Source: Streptomyces exfoliatus
Lineage (GTDB): Bacteria > Actinomycetota > Actinomycetes > Streptomycetales > Streptomycetaceae
Reading direction: 5' to 3'
Length of the DNA: 64,000 nucleotides
Assembly (NCBI RefSeq): GCF_000725545.1
Contig: NZ_JNZP01000004.1
Coordinates: forward strand, 62,001-126,000
The translations under genes were made by a program, and so were the position numbers. The stretch's first letter is position 1; every line of letters begins with the position of its first letter. The notes below the pieces were generated by a model. The model searched no databases. It was not told where the DNA came from and saw only the letters and a program-made list of their open reading frames with translations. Below are positions 18,117 through 25,581 of this stretch, one piece after another.

Positions 18117-18155
18117 CTCGCCGCGGCAGCTAAGGAGAAGCAGCCCGAAACGCAT
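18108..18155 (-). CDS. leuL: leuA leader peptide with four consecutive leucines
   Basis: A 15-codon ORF, MRFGLLLLSCRGEGL, lies upstream of leuA. Its codons 5-8 are CTG CTT CTC CTT, four different Leu codons in a row at 18143-18132. A ribosome short of charged tRNA-Leu would stall there and leave the downstream hairpin (18099-18116) free; one that finishes would sit on the stop codon inside that hairpin. Leucine-rich leaders before leuA are known in actinobacteria, but this example is inferred from sequence. No strong ribosome site is visible before the ATG, so it may be leaderless. Confidence 0.8.
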
Positions 18156-18314
18156 GATGTGCCGCAGCCTAGCCCAGGGACGTCGGAGACGGACGTCCTG
18201 TTCCAGTATGCGGGACGGCTCGCGCGTCAAGGCCGATCAGTGACAGATCACTCCATTTCGCCAATCCTCGTCGCATCTCGTGACAGTGACCTCACGCGGT
18301 GCCACATTGCGGGG

Positions 18315-19367
18315 ATGACTCCCCACGCGCATGCCTTCTGCTCGATCGTCCCCCCGCACCTCCTGGAGCACCTGGCGCACTCCTCGAACCCGGCCGTCGC
18401 CGCCGCCGCCCGGCGCACCCTGATCGCGGACGCCTCCGCCCGCACCTTCCGGGTGCTGCCGCTGCCCGGCACGGCACCCACGCTCGCCCCCGCCGAGGCG
18501 GGCCGTCCGCACCGCACCGTCTACGACTGCCGGCAGGGGACCGACCTGCCGGGCGAGCGGGTCCGCGCCGAGGGCGAGGAGGCGACCGCGGACGCCACCG
18601 TGAACCGGGCGTACGCGGGCCTCGGCGCCACCTTCGACCTCTTCATGAACGTCTTCGGGCACGACTCGATCGACGGCGCGGGGCTGCCGCTGCACGCCTC
18701 CGTCCACTACGACGAGAACTACGGAAACGCCTTCTGGAACGGCGAGCAGATGGTGTTCGGCGACGGCGACGACGAGATCTTCCTCGACTTCACCCTGCCC
18801 GTGGACGTCATCGGCCACGAGCTGGCCCACGGCTTCACCCAGTACTCGGCGAACCTGGAGTACTTCAGCCAGTCCGGCGCCCTCAACGAGTCCGTCTCCG
18901 ACGTCTTCGGCTCGCTGGTCAAGCAGTACGCGCACGGCCAGAGCGCCGAGCAGGCCGACTGGCTCATCGGCGAGGGCCTCTTCCACCCGAACGTGCAGGG
19001 CACGGCGCTGCGCTCCATGAAGGCCCCGGGCACCGCGTACGACGACGACGTCCTCGGCAAGGACCCGCAGCCCGCCCACATGGACGACTACGTCCGCACC
19101 GGCCGCGACAACGGCGGGGTGCACATCAACTCCGGCATCCCCAACCACGCCTTCTACCTGGCCGCGACCGAGCTCGGCGGCAACGCCTGGGACCGGGCCG
19201 GGCGGATCTGGTACGACGTGATGACCGGCGGGACGCTCACCCCCGAGGCCCGCTTCTCCGAGTTCGCGGCGGCCACGGTGGCGGCGGCGCGGGCCCGGTA
19301 CGGCGACGGGGAGGAGATCCAGGCCGTCCTGAAGGCCTGGGCGGCGGTCGGCGTACCGACCGACTGA
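18315..19367 (+). CDS. M4 family zinc metalloprotease, protealysin-like
   Basis: This is a thermolysin-family protease of 350 residues. It has no signal peptide and a short propeptide beginning FCSIVPPHLLEHLAHSSNPA, which resembles the PPxLLxxI/L precursor motif of protealysin rather than the long FTP/PepSY precursor. The zinc site is HELAH (168-172) with the third ligand Glu in NESVSD (about 192), and the catalytic His in DNGGVHINSGIPN (about 270). Start ATG 18315 lies just after a weak GGGG. It is divergent from leuA. A small emfourin-type inhibitor gene follows at once, so the enzyme is probably stored or controlled inside the cell. Confidence 0.9.
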   Translation: MTPHAHAFCSIVPPHLLEHLAHSSNPAVAAAARRTLIADASARTFRVLPLPGTAPTLAPAEAGRPHRTVYDCRQGTDLPGERVRAEGEEATADATVNRAYAGLGATFDLFMNVFGHDSIDGAGLPLHASVHYDENYGNAFWNGEQMVFGDGDDEIFLDFTLPVDVIGHELAHGFTQYSANLEYFSQSGALNESVSDVFGSLVKQYAHGQSAEQADWLIGEGLFHPNVQGTALRSMKAPGTAYDDDVLGKDPQPAHMDDYVRTGRDNGGVHINSGIPNHAFYLAATELGGNAWDRAGRIWYDVMTGGTLTPEARFSEFAAATVAAARARYGDGEEIQAVLKAWAAVGVPTD

Positions 19368-19399
19368 CCCGACGCGCCGGAGCCTGGTAGACAGGTCCC

Positions 19400-19663
19400 A
19401 TGCGGATTCGAGTGCGGCGCACGGGCGGTTTCGCGGGCATCGAGCGGTCGGCGGAGGTGGACACCTCGGGCCTGCCCGATGCCGGCGACTGGCAGGACCT
19501 CGCCGGGCAGGTCCTCGACGGGGGCAGCGACGAGAGCCGGGGCGTCCCGGACGGCTTCGCGTACGAGATCACGATCGACGACCGTACGATCCGCTGCTGC
19601 GACCCCCGCCTCTCGGACGCCCAGAGGACCCTCATCGCGAGGGTCCTCAAGGAAGGCGCGTAG
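19400..19663 (+). CDS. Emfourin-type protease inhibitor
   Basis: This 87-residue protein begins MRIRVRRTGGFAGIERSAEV and ends LSDAQRTLIARVLKEG, with a central acidic helix (ADLAGQ-like DWQDLAGQVLDGGS) and DGFAYEITIDDRTI. This matches the small emfourin proteins encoded next to protealysin-like M4 peptidases, which block the active site. It lies 32 bases after the protease stop in the same direction, so the two are an enzyme/inhibitor operon. The family call is from pattern and position; I cannot run a profile search. Confidence 0.78.
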   Translation: MRIRVRRTGGFAGIERSAEVDTSGLPDAGDWQDLAGQVLDGGSDESRGVPDGFAYEITIDDRTIRCCDPRLSDAQRTLIARVLKEGA

Positions 19664-19823
19664 ACGACCCGCGGGACACCCGGCGCCAGGGCCGCTCCGG
19701 AAGCCCGGCTTTCGCGGCTGCCTCGGGGCCTCTTCTGTTCGCCGCCCTCGCACCGCTCGGCCCGAGGGGCCTGACGGGCTTCGCGCGGCTGCGCCGGCCT
19801 CCGGCCGGACGGTGGGGGTTGGG

Positions 19824-20774
19824 CTAGAAGCCCAGCTTGCGCAGCTGCTTGGGGTCCCGCTGCCAGTCCTTCGCGACCTTCACGTGCAGGTCGAGGAAGA
19901 CCGGCGTGCCGAGCAGGGCCTCGATGTGCTTGCGGGACTTCATGCCGACCTCCTTCAGGCGGCTGCCCTTCGGGCCGATGATGATGCCCTTCTGGCTGGG
20001 GCGCTCGATGTACACGTTGGCGTGGATGTCGAGCAGCGGCCGGTCCGCGGGGCGGTTCTCGCGGGGGATCATCTCCTCCACGACCACCGCGATCGAGTGC
20101 GGCAGCTCGTCCCGTACGCCTTCGAGCGCGGCCTCGCGGATCAGCTCCGCGACCATGACCTGCTCCGGCTCGTCCGTGAGGTCGCCCTCCGGGTAGAGCG
20201 GCGGGGACTCGGGGAGCAGCGGGATCAGCAGGTCGGCCACGAGCTGGACCTGCTTGTCGCCGACGGCGGAGACCGGGACGATCTGCTGCCACTCGAAGCC
20301 CAGCTCCTTGCCGAGCTGGTCGACGGCGATGAGCTGCTCGGCGAGCGTCTTGGAGTCGACCAGGTCGGTCTTGGTGATGATCGCGACCTTGGGGGTCTTC
20401 TTGATCGCGGCGAGCTCCTTGACGATGAACTTGTCACCGGGCCCGAGCTTCTGGTCGGCGGGCAGGCAGAAGCCGATCACGTCGACCTCGGCCCAGGTGG
20501 TGCGCACGACGTCGTTGAGCCGCTCGCCGAGGAGGGTGCGCGGCTTGTGGAGGCCGGGGGTGTCCACCAGGATCAGCTGCGCCTCGGGGCGGTGCACGAT
20601 GCCCCGGACGGTGTGCCGGGTGGTCTGCGGCCGGTTCGAGGTGATGGCCACCTTCTGGCCGACCAGAGCGTTCGTGAGAGTGGACTTGCCCGCGTTGGGG
20701 CGGCCTACGAAGCAGGCGAAGCCGGCCCGGTGGACGGCTTCGGTTTCTTGGTTGCGAGCGCTCATGGGGGCCAT
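19824..20774 (-). CDS. era: GTPase Era
   Basis: Era binds the 3' end of 16S rRNA and helps 30S assembly. The 316-residue protein has G1 GRPNAGKST (about 24-32), G2 RPQTTRH, G3 DTPGLHKP, G4 TKTDLVD and a C-terminal KH domain with IIIGPKGSRLKEVGMKSRKH. Start 20774 is the first ATG; a second ATG at 20765 is equally possible since no clear ribosome site distinguishes them. In many actinobacteria era follows a cytidine-deaminase-like gene and the CNNM-ybeY-phoH chain; here a secreted WxL cassette lies between. Confidence 0.95.
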   Translation of the reverse strand: MAPMSARNQETEAVHRAGFACFVGRPNAGKSTLTNALVGQKVAITSNRPQTTRHTVRGIVHRPEAQLILVDTPGLHKPRTLLGERLNDVVRTTWAEVDVIGFCLPADQKLGPGDKFIVKELAAIKKTPKVAIITKTDLVDSKTLAEQLIAVDQLGKELGFEWQQIVPVSAVGDKQVQLVADLLIPLLPESPPLYPEGDLTDEPEQVMVAELIREAALEGVRDELPHSIAVVVEEMIPRENRPADRPLLDIHANVYIERPSQKGIIIGPKGSRLKEVGMKSRKHIEALLGTPVFLDLHVKVAKDWQRDPKQLRKLGF

Positions 20775-20804
20775 TGTCCCCGATGGACGCCCGCCTCACG
20801 TACC

Positions 20805-21773
20805 TCAGTGCGGATCCGGGGCCGTACGGGCCGCCCGGCGCCGCCGTATCCGCAGTCCGAAGAGGCCGGCGGCGGCCCCCGCGAGCAGGGTCGTGGCGGC
20901 GGCCCAGGGCACGGCGAGGAAGGACACCGTGCCGGTCTCCCGCACGTTCTTCGCGGTGGCGGTGAGGGTGACGTCGCCCCAGTCGAGCTGCGGGGAGCCG
21001 GTCCAGCGCTCGGTGAGTCGGATCTTCTGCCGGGGCAGCAGCTCGGACGGCACCTTCGTGAGGTCGCGTTCGAGGAGGGTGCGGCCGAAGAGGCCTTCGG
21101 CGCGGAGCACGACCTCGGGGTCGAGGGTGACGTTGCCCCGGTTGTGCAGGGTGTACGAGACGACGGCGCTGCCGGCCCGGGTGCCGGGGACCAGCGGCCG
21201 GTCCTGGTCGAGGGTGACGTCCTCGACGGCGAGGGCGGGGACGGTCGGGCCGCTGACCCGCAGGTAGAGCCGGGCGGCGACCGCGCGCTGCACGCCGACA
21301 GCCACGGAGCCCTTCCCGCCGGGGCTGATCCGCTCGTCGAGGGCGACGAGGGCCCCGGGGTGGTCGCCGGGGTCGGCGTCGGCGGGGACGGTCAGGGTGT
21401 ACGGGACGGTGACGGCCTTGCCGGGCGGGACGGTGATCCGGCTCTGCGCGGGCTTGATCCAGGCCCCGGCGCCGGTCTGCTTCTCCCGCTGGGTGCGGAC
21501 GGCGAAGCCGCCGTCGCGGTCGGTGTTGTAGGCGTCGGCGCCGTAGAGCCGGAAGGTCAGCGGGGCGGCCGTCTTGTTGGCGACGGTGACCCGGTCGGTG
21601 AGGGTGGCGCCGGGATCGGCGGTGAGGAAGAAGTAGGGGCGGCTGCCGAGCCGGGCGGCGGCCGGGTAGACGGCCCACTCGCCGTTCTCGGCGGCGTGCG
21701 CGCTCGGCGCGGGGCCCAGGCACAGGCCCGCGAGAAGGACGCTCAGGAGGAGGACGTACGGCTTGGTGCGCAC
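20805..21773 (-). CDS. DUF916-type WxL-interacting membrane protein
   Basis: This 322-residue protein has a signal peptide (to about residue 28, APSAHAA), an N-terminal beta-sandwich like the DUF916 peptidoglycan-binding domain (FFLTADPGATLTDRVTVANK, TAAPLTFRLYGADAYNTDRD), a second Ig-like domain, and a C-terminal transmembrane segment (about 280-302) with an RRRR tail. In Firmicutes such proteins bind WxL-domain surface proteins. The gene upstream in the same direction encodes a WxL-like protein, so the pair fits. It is the last gene of a three-gene secreted set and lies just upstream of era. Confidence 0.78.
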   Translation of the reverse strand: MRTKPYVLLLSVLLAGLCLGPAPSAHAAENGEWAVYPAAARLGSRPYFFLTADPGATLTDRVTVANKTAAPLTFRLYGADAYNTDRDGGFAVRTQREKQTGAGAWIKPAQSRITVPPGKAVTVPYTLTVPADADPGDHPGALVALDERISPGGKGSVAVGVQRAVAARLYLRVSGPTVPALAVEDVTLDQDRPLVPGTRAGSAVVSYTLHNRGNVTLDPEVVLRAEGLFGRTLLERDLTKVPSELLPRQKIRLTERWTGSPQLDWGDVTLTATAKNVRETGTVSFLAVPWAAATTLLAGAAAGLFGLRIRRRRAARTAPDPH

Positions 21774-21840
21774 GGGTGCGGACCCCCCGGGGTGCGGATG
21801 GGAGCGGGCAGGGCGGGTGCGCGCCCGGCCCGCCGGACGG

Positions 21841-23175
21841 TCAGGACAGGGTCAGGGTGAGCACGCCCGCGTACGCTCCGGGCGCGGTGAACGCCGGGAC
21901 GTCGAGGGAGAGCCCGGCGCCGACGGTGAACTCGCCGCCCGTGAGGGTGCCGTTCGGGGTGGAGGCGAGGGTCGCGCCGCCGCTGCCGACCGGGCCGGGC
22001 GAGCCGGCCGCGCAGGTGCTGGGGCTGCCGGCCTTGGCGGTGCAGGCCGGGGTCCAGCTGAGGTTCCCGGCGCCGATGGAGCCGCCGGGGCCGGTGAAGT
22101 CGGTGACCTTGCCGGTGAGGGACCAGCCCGCGGGGCCGCCGCGGAAGTCCTTGACCGTCACCGTGTTGAGGTCGCCGGTGGCGGCGCCGCCCTGACCGAA
22201 GTCGACGGACGACAGCTGGACGGCGTCCCCGGCCTGGGTCATGGACAGTTCGCCCGCCGTGACGGCCGCGGTGATCGTCTGGCTGTTCGGCGGGGCCGGG
22301 ACGACGACCTTGTACGCGGCGGGTCCCGCGCCCTTCTCGGGGTCCCAGGCCGCGCCCTCGTAGGCCACGATCCCGGTGGTCGCCGCGTCGTTGACCTTCA
22401 GGCGCGCGGCGAAACCGCCCTCGCTGTCGGTCGTGACGGTCATCCGGTCGGCGGTCTCCGCCGCTCCGGCGCGGCCGGCGACGGTGACCTCGGTGAGCGG
22501 GGTGAACTTGGCGCCGTTGACGGTGACCCGGACGCCGGCGTCCCCCGAGGCGCTGTCGAGCTGGAGCGTGCGGGCGTTGGGGCTGGTGACGGGGCTCGCG
22601 ACGACCGTCTCGGAGACCGGGGCGGGCGGGCTGAGCACCGTACAGGGGGTGTCCAGCTCCATGAGGTAGCTGGTGTGGATGTTGTAGTCGCCGGGCGAGA
22701 GGGTGATCGATCCGGCCTGGGTGACCGTGAAGGTGCCGGTCATGGAGAAGGCGGGGAAGGAGCCCTTGCCGGGGACCGGCGGGTTCTTCTTGGGTCCGGT
22801 GACGTTGATCGCGCCGGTCTGGGCGCCGCCGACGACGACCTTGCCGCTGGGCGTCATGATGTCGGCCGGGAGCGCCAGGTCGACCGGGTTGGACGCGGCG
22901 GGCTTGGTGATCGTGTAGGTGACGGTCACGGTGTCGCCGACCTTGGGGCTGCTCTTGTCGACCGTGATCGCGGCGGTGGTGGTGCCTTCGATGGCCGGGA
23001 TGCCTGCGATCGGCGGCGGGACGCAGCGCGTGGGGAACTGGACCTCCACGGACGTGGTGGTCGCGCCGGCCGGGGCGGCGAGTGCGCCGCCGGCGGCGAC
23101 CGTGAGGGCGGTGGCGCCGAGGACGGCGGTCCAGCGCCGTCTTCGGGCCGCCGCCCGGGATCGGGTGAGTGCCAT
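21841..23175 (-). CDS. Secreted WxL-domain-like surface protein
   Basis: This 444-residue protein has a signal peptide (about residues 1-38, LTVAAGGALAAPAGA), two Ig-like regions in the N-terminal half (KSSPKVGDTVTVTYTITKPA; PLTEVTVAGRAGAAETADRM) and a C-terminal domain with the two marks of WxL domains: an early Trp-x-Leu (GWSLTGKVTDFTG) and an ending GAYAGVLTLTLS, where Firmicute proteins end YTGTLTWTL. WxL domains bind peptidoglycan non-covalently. ATG 23175 has AGGAGG 10 bases upstream. The DUF916 partner follows 67 bases later. Confidence 0.72.
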   Translation of the reverse strand: MALTRSRAAARRRRWTAVLGATALTVAAGGALAAPAGATTTSVEVQFPTRCVPPPIAGIPAIEGTTTAAITVDKSSPKVGDTVTVTYTITKPAASNPVDLALPADIMTPSGKVVVGGAQTGAINVTGPKKNPPVPGKGSFPAFSMTGTFTVTQAGSITLSPGDYNIHTSYLMELDTPCTVLSPPAPVSETVVASPVTSPNARTLQLDSASGDAGVRVTVNGAKFTPLTEVTVAGRAGAAETADRMTVTTDSEGGFAARLKVNDAATTGIVAYEGAAWDPEKGAGPAAYKVVVPAPPNSQTITAAVTAGELSMTQAGDAVQLSSVDFGQGGAATGDLNTVTVKDFRGGPAGWSLTGKVTDFTGPGGSIGAGNLSWTPACTAKAGSPSTCAAGSPGPVGSGGATLASTPNGTLTGGEFTVGAGLSLDVPAFTAPGAYAGVLTLTLS

Positions 23176-23345
23176 GGATGTGCCCCCTCCTGAGGGATGA
23201 GTGGGCGCCATTGACGGCTGCGGGCCGAGAGAAGTCAATGCAAGCGAAAGCCATCGACTGATGACCCATCAGATAATGGCAAGATCCCCGGAGGCGGGCG
23301 TTTCCCCAGGTCACACGGCCGGTTTCGGCCCCCGGACACGACGGA

Positions 23346-23374
23346 GACCGGTGCCGCCGACGGCGACACCGGTC
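23346..23374 (-). terminator. Hairpin downstream of the 159-residue secreted protein
   Basis: GACCGGTG (23346-23353) pairs with CACCGGTC (23367-23374), extended by an inner CGCC/GGCG stem after one mismatch. It lies 16 bases past the stop of the 23390-23869 gene, so it is that gene's likely terminator. Confidence 0.65.
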
Positions 23375-23389
23375 CGGGTTGCGCGGGGA

Positions 23390-23869
23390 TCAGCTGAAGA
23401 CGAACGGACCCGGCGACTGCGAGGTCACCGCGTCACAGTTCACCGTGACCCCGAAGATCACCATCTTGAGGGCGACACCCGCGAAGTACGAGTTGAGGCT
23501 GTCGCCCGAGGCCACGGTCCCGCTCAGCGGGCCGATGACGACGGACTGCCCGGCACCGAGCGCCGGGTTCTTCTTGCCGGTGAAGACCCGGGTGCCGCCA
23601 CCCGCCTTGGCCATCGTCAGCGTGGCGTTGATCTGGTCGACGCCGACCGCGATCGGTGTCGTGACGGCCGAGGTGACGGTGATGGTCGCGGCCGTGCCGC
23701 TCTGGGTCGCGGCGAGGGTGGCGGTGCCGCCGCCCCAGCTGCCGCAGTCGTACGTCGCCGTGGCGGACCCCGGCGAGACGGCCGCGGCCGTCGGCGCGAA
23801 GGCGAGCGCGGCGGCGGCGAGGCCGCCGGTGAGGACCGCGACGGTCCCTAAGGTGCTTCTGCTTCTCAT
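23390..23869 (-). CDS. Small secreted protein of the WxL cassette
   Basis: This 159-residue protein has a signal peptide ending AFAPTAAAVS (about residue 33) and a mature beta-rich domain with two Cys residues (TYDCGSWGGGTATLAATQSG, VTVNCDAVTSQSPGPFVFS) that probably form a disulfide. Length, GTATL-type strands and position suggest a small Ig-like or WxL-associated secreted protein. I do not recognise a named family. It lies upstream of the WxL gene in the same direction with a hairpin between. The ATG at 23869 follows GGAAGGGG. Confidence 0.6.
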   Translation of the reverse strand: MRSRSTLGTVAVLTGGLAAAALAFAPTAAAVSPGSATATYDCGSWGGGTATLAATQSGTAATITVTSAVTTPIAVGVDQINATLTMAKAGGGTRVFTGKKNPALGAGQSVVIGPLSGTVASGDSLNSYFAGVALKMVIFGVTVNCDAVTSQSPGPFVFS

Positions 23870-24100
23870 GGCGGGTTCGTACCCCTTCCGATGACGAACG
23901 CAGGGGTGCGGACTCTGCGTGAAGGACGTGGATCTGACGGTCCGTCGGACCGGTCGCTGCCATTGATGCGCAGCCCGCCGGGGAAGGCAAGAGAAGTCGC
24001 GGTGATCCTTCACAAACGCGCAAGGGCCAGGCGTCGCGGACCCGGCCGTGATCCGCCGGACGGGCCCTGGGACGCCGGACCCTCTTGCCGCTCGCTTGTG

Positions 24101-24463
24101 TCAGCCCGCGGTGACCGCCGTGCGCAGCTGCCCGTCCGGGCCCGCGAGCAGCACCGGGGTCTCCGGGCCGCCGAGGTCCCGTACCGCCGCGCGGTCCTCG
24201 TCCGTGGCGGCCTCGGCGTTCGACACGACGGCCGCCGCCTCCAGGGACTGGGCGCCGCTGGCCACGGCCATCGCGACCGCGGTCCGCAGCGCGCTCAGCT
24301 TGAGCGACTCCAGCTCCACGGTCCCCGCCACGTACGTGCGGCCGGTCTCGTCCCGCACCGCCGCCCCCTCGGGCACGCCGTTGCGGGCGCGGGCGCTCCG
24401 CGCCAGGGTGATGATCTTGAGGTCCTCGGCGCCGAGGTCGCCGTGCTCGCTGCTGAGTGTCAT
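24101..24463 (-). CDS. Cytidine deaminase-like protein without catalytic motifs
   Basis: This 120-residue protein has the N-terminal cytidine-deaminase-like pattern (DLKIITLARSARARNGVPEG, AAVRDETGRTYVAGTVELES) and helix LKLSALRTAVAMAVASGAQS. However, the zinc site of true cytidine deaminases (HAE and PCxxC) is absent: the HAE position reads VEL and no Cys is present at all. Streptomyces relatives are usually annotated cytidine deaminase, but catalysis is not supported by the residues. It lies between the era and CNNM-ybeY blocks, the place of cdd in many genomes. The role may be structural or regulatory. Confidence 0.75.
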   Translation of the reverse strand: MTLSSEHGDLGAEDLKIITLARSARARNGVPEGAAVRDETGRTYVAGTVELESLKLSALRTAVAMAVASGAQSLEAAAVVSNAEAATDEDRAAVRDLGGPETPVLLAGPDGQLRTAVTAG

Positions 24464-24525
24464 GGCCCGAGCATAGGTCGCGGGCCGGGCGCACCCGGAT
24501 CCCGTCTCATCCCGCGGCCCGGCCG

Positions 24526-24608
24526 GTCTCAGCCCGCGACCGGGCCGGCTGACCGCGCGCCCCGATCCGTCCTGCCCCGCGAGCCGCCCGTCTCAGCCCG
24601 CGACCGGG
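24526..24608. repeat. 19-bp direct repeat at the XRE gene end
   Basis: GTCTCAGCCCGCGACCGGG occurs at 24526-24544 and 24590-24608, 64 bases apart. The second copy contains the XRE stop codon and last codons, so the first is a duplicated gene end. A partial third copy (GTCTCATCCCGCG) begins near 24504. Confidence 0.65.
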
Positions 24609-25480
24609 TACATCGCCCCTCGGCGCCCCGCGGGAGACGCCAGCCACTCCAGCTTCTCCGCCGTGTCCGCCTCGGGCAGCGGCGTGTGCATCACGATCAC
24701 CAGGTCCGGCCGGGCCGGGACCCGGAGCTGCGTCGCCTCGACGACCAGCGTGCCGACCAGCGGATGCTCCATCTCCTTGCGGTTCTGGCCACCCGGCAGG
24801 ATGTCCCGCCGCTCCCACAGCTCCGCGAACTCCGGGCTCAGTTCCCTGGCCTCCTCGACCACCGCACGGAACCCCTCGTCGTCCGGGCACTCCGAGCAGG
24901 CGGAACGGAACTGCGCGACGACCTTCGGCGCCAGCTCCTCCCAGTGCCCCACCCGGGAGCGGTACAGCGGGTCGGTGAAGAAGTTCACCAGGCAGTTCTG
25001 CGAGATCTCCGGCCGCATCCCGAGCACGATCGCCGCCGCGTCGTTGTACAGGACCGTGTTCCAGTAGACGTCCATGATGTGCGCGGGGAACGGCATCCAC
25101 GCGTCGATGAGTCGCCGCAGCCCCTCGCACATGTCCCGGTCCTCGGGAGCCGCCTCCAGGGCCGGCGGGTTCAGCGCCGCCAGGACGTACAGATGACGCC
25201 GCTCCGCCGGGCTCAGCCGCAGCACCCGCGCCACCGAGTCGAGCACCTGCGGCGAGACCGTGATGTCCCGGCCCTGCTCCAGCCACTGGTACCAGGAGAC
25301 CCCGACACCGGCGAGGACCGCGACCTCCTCCCGGCGAAGGCCCGGCGTGCGGCGCCGCGCGCCGCCGTCGGGAAGCCCCGCCTCCGCCGGGCTGATCCGG
25401 GCCCGACGGCTCATCAGGAACTCGCGCAGTTCGCCGAGTCGGTGCTGCTTCGCGCTGGTGCTCTCGAGAGCGGTGGCCAC
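24593..25480 (-). CDS. XRE regulator with MmyB-like ligand-binding domain
   Basis: This 295-residue regulator has an N-terminal helix-turn-helix (RRTPGLRREEVAVLAGVGVS, WYQWLEQGRDITVSPQVLDS) and a C-terminal PAS-like MmyB domain (MDVYWNTVLYNDAAAIVLGM; NFFTDPLYRSRVGHWEELAP). Such proteins commonly repress divergent efflux or oxidoreductase genes. The start is GTG 25480 with GGAGG 9 bases upstream. It is divergent from an MFS transporter gene with 101 bases between, so the transporter is the likely target. Confidence 0.88.
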   Translation of the reverse strand: MATALESTSAKQHRLGELREFLMSRRARISPAEAGLPDGGARRRTPGLRREEVAVLAGVGVSWYQWLEQGRDITVSPQVLDSVARVLRLSPAERRHLYVLAALNPPALEAAPEDRDMCEGLRRLIDAWMPFPAHIMDVYWNTVLYNDAAAIVLGMRPEISQNCLVNFFTDPLYRSRVGHWEELAPKVVAQFRSACSECPDDEGFRAVVEEARELSPEFAELWERRDILPGGQNRKEMEHPLVGTLVVEATQLRVPARPDLVIVMHTPLPEADTAEKLEWLASPAGRRGAMYPVAG

Positions 25481-25581
25481 GTGTGCTTCCTCCCCCTGGA
25501 CGCCTGGTGGTGCCTGGTGGTGCGACCAACAGGATAAGTTCCCGCTCCCCAGCCTTGTTCCCGGACGCCGAGGGTGGGGCC
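25481..25581. promoter_or_regulatory. Divergent XRE/MFS promoter gap with 10-bp tandem repeat
   Basis: The gap holds GCCTGGTGGT twice in tandem at 25502-25521, one helical turn apart, then ACCAACAGGATAAGTTCCC, which could include the transporter -10. The tandem site is a candidate operator of the adjacent XRE protein. Confidence 0.45.

Noticed and set aside
19664..19823. A terminator or small RNA between emfourin and era
   Set aside because: The 160 bases are GC-rich with many weak pairings, but I see no single clear stem or promoter.
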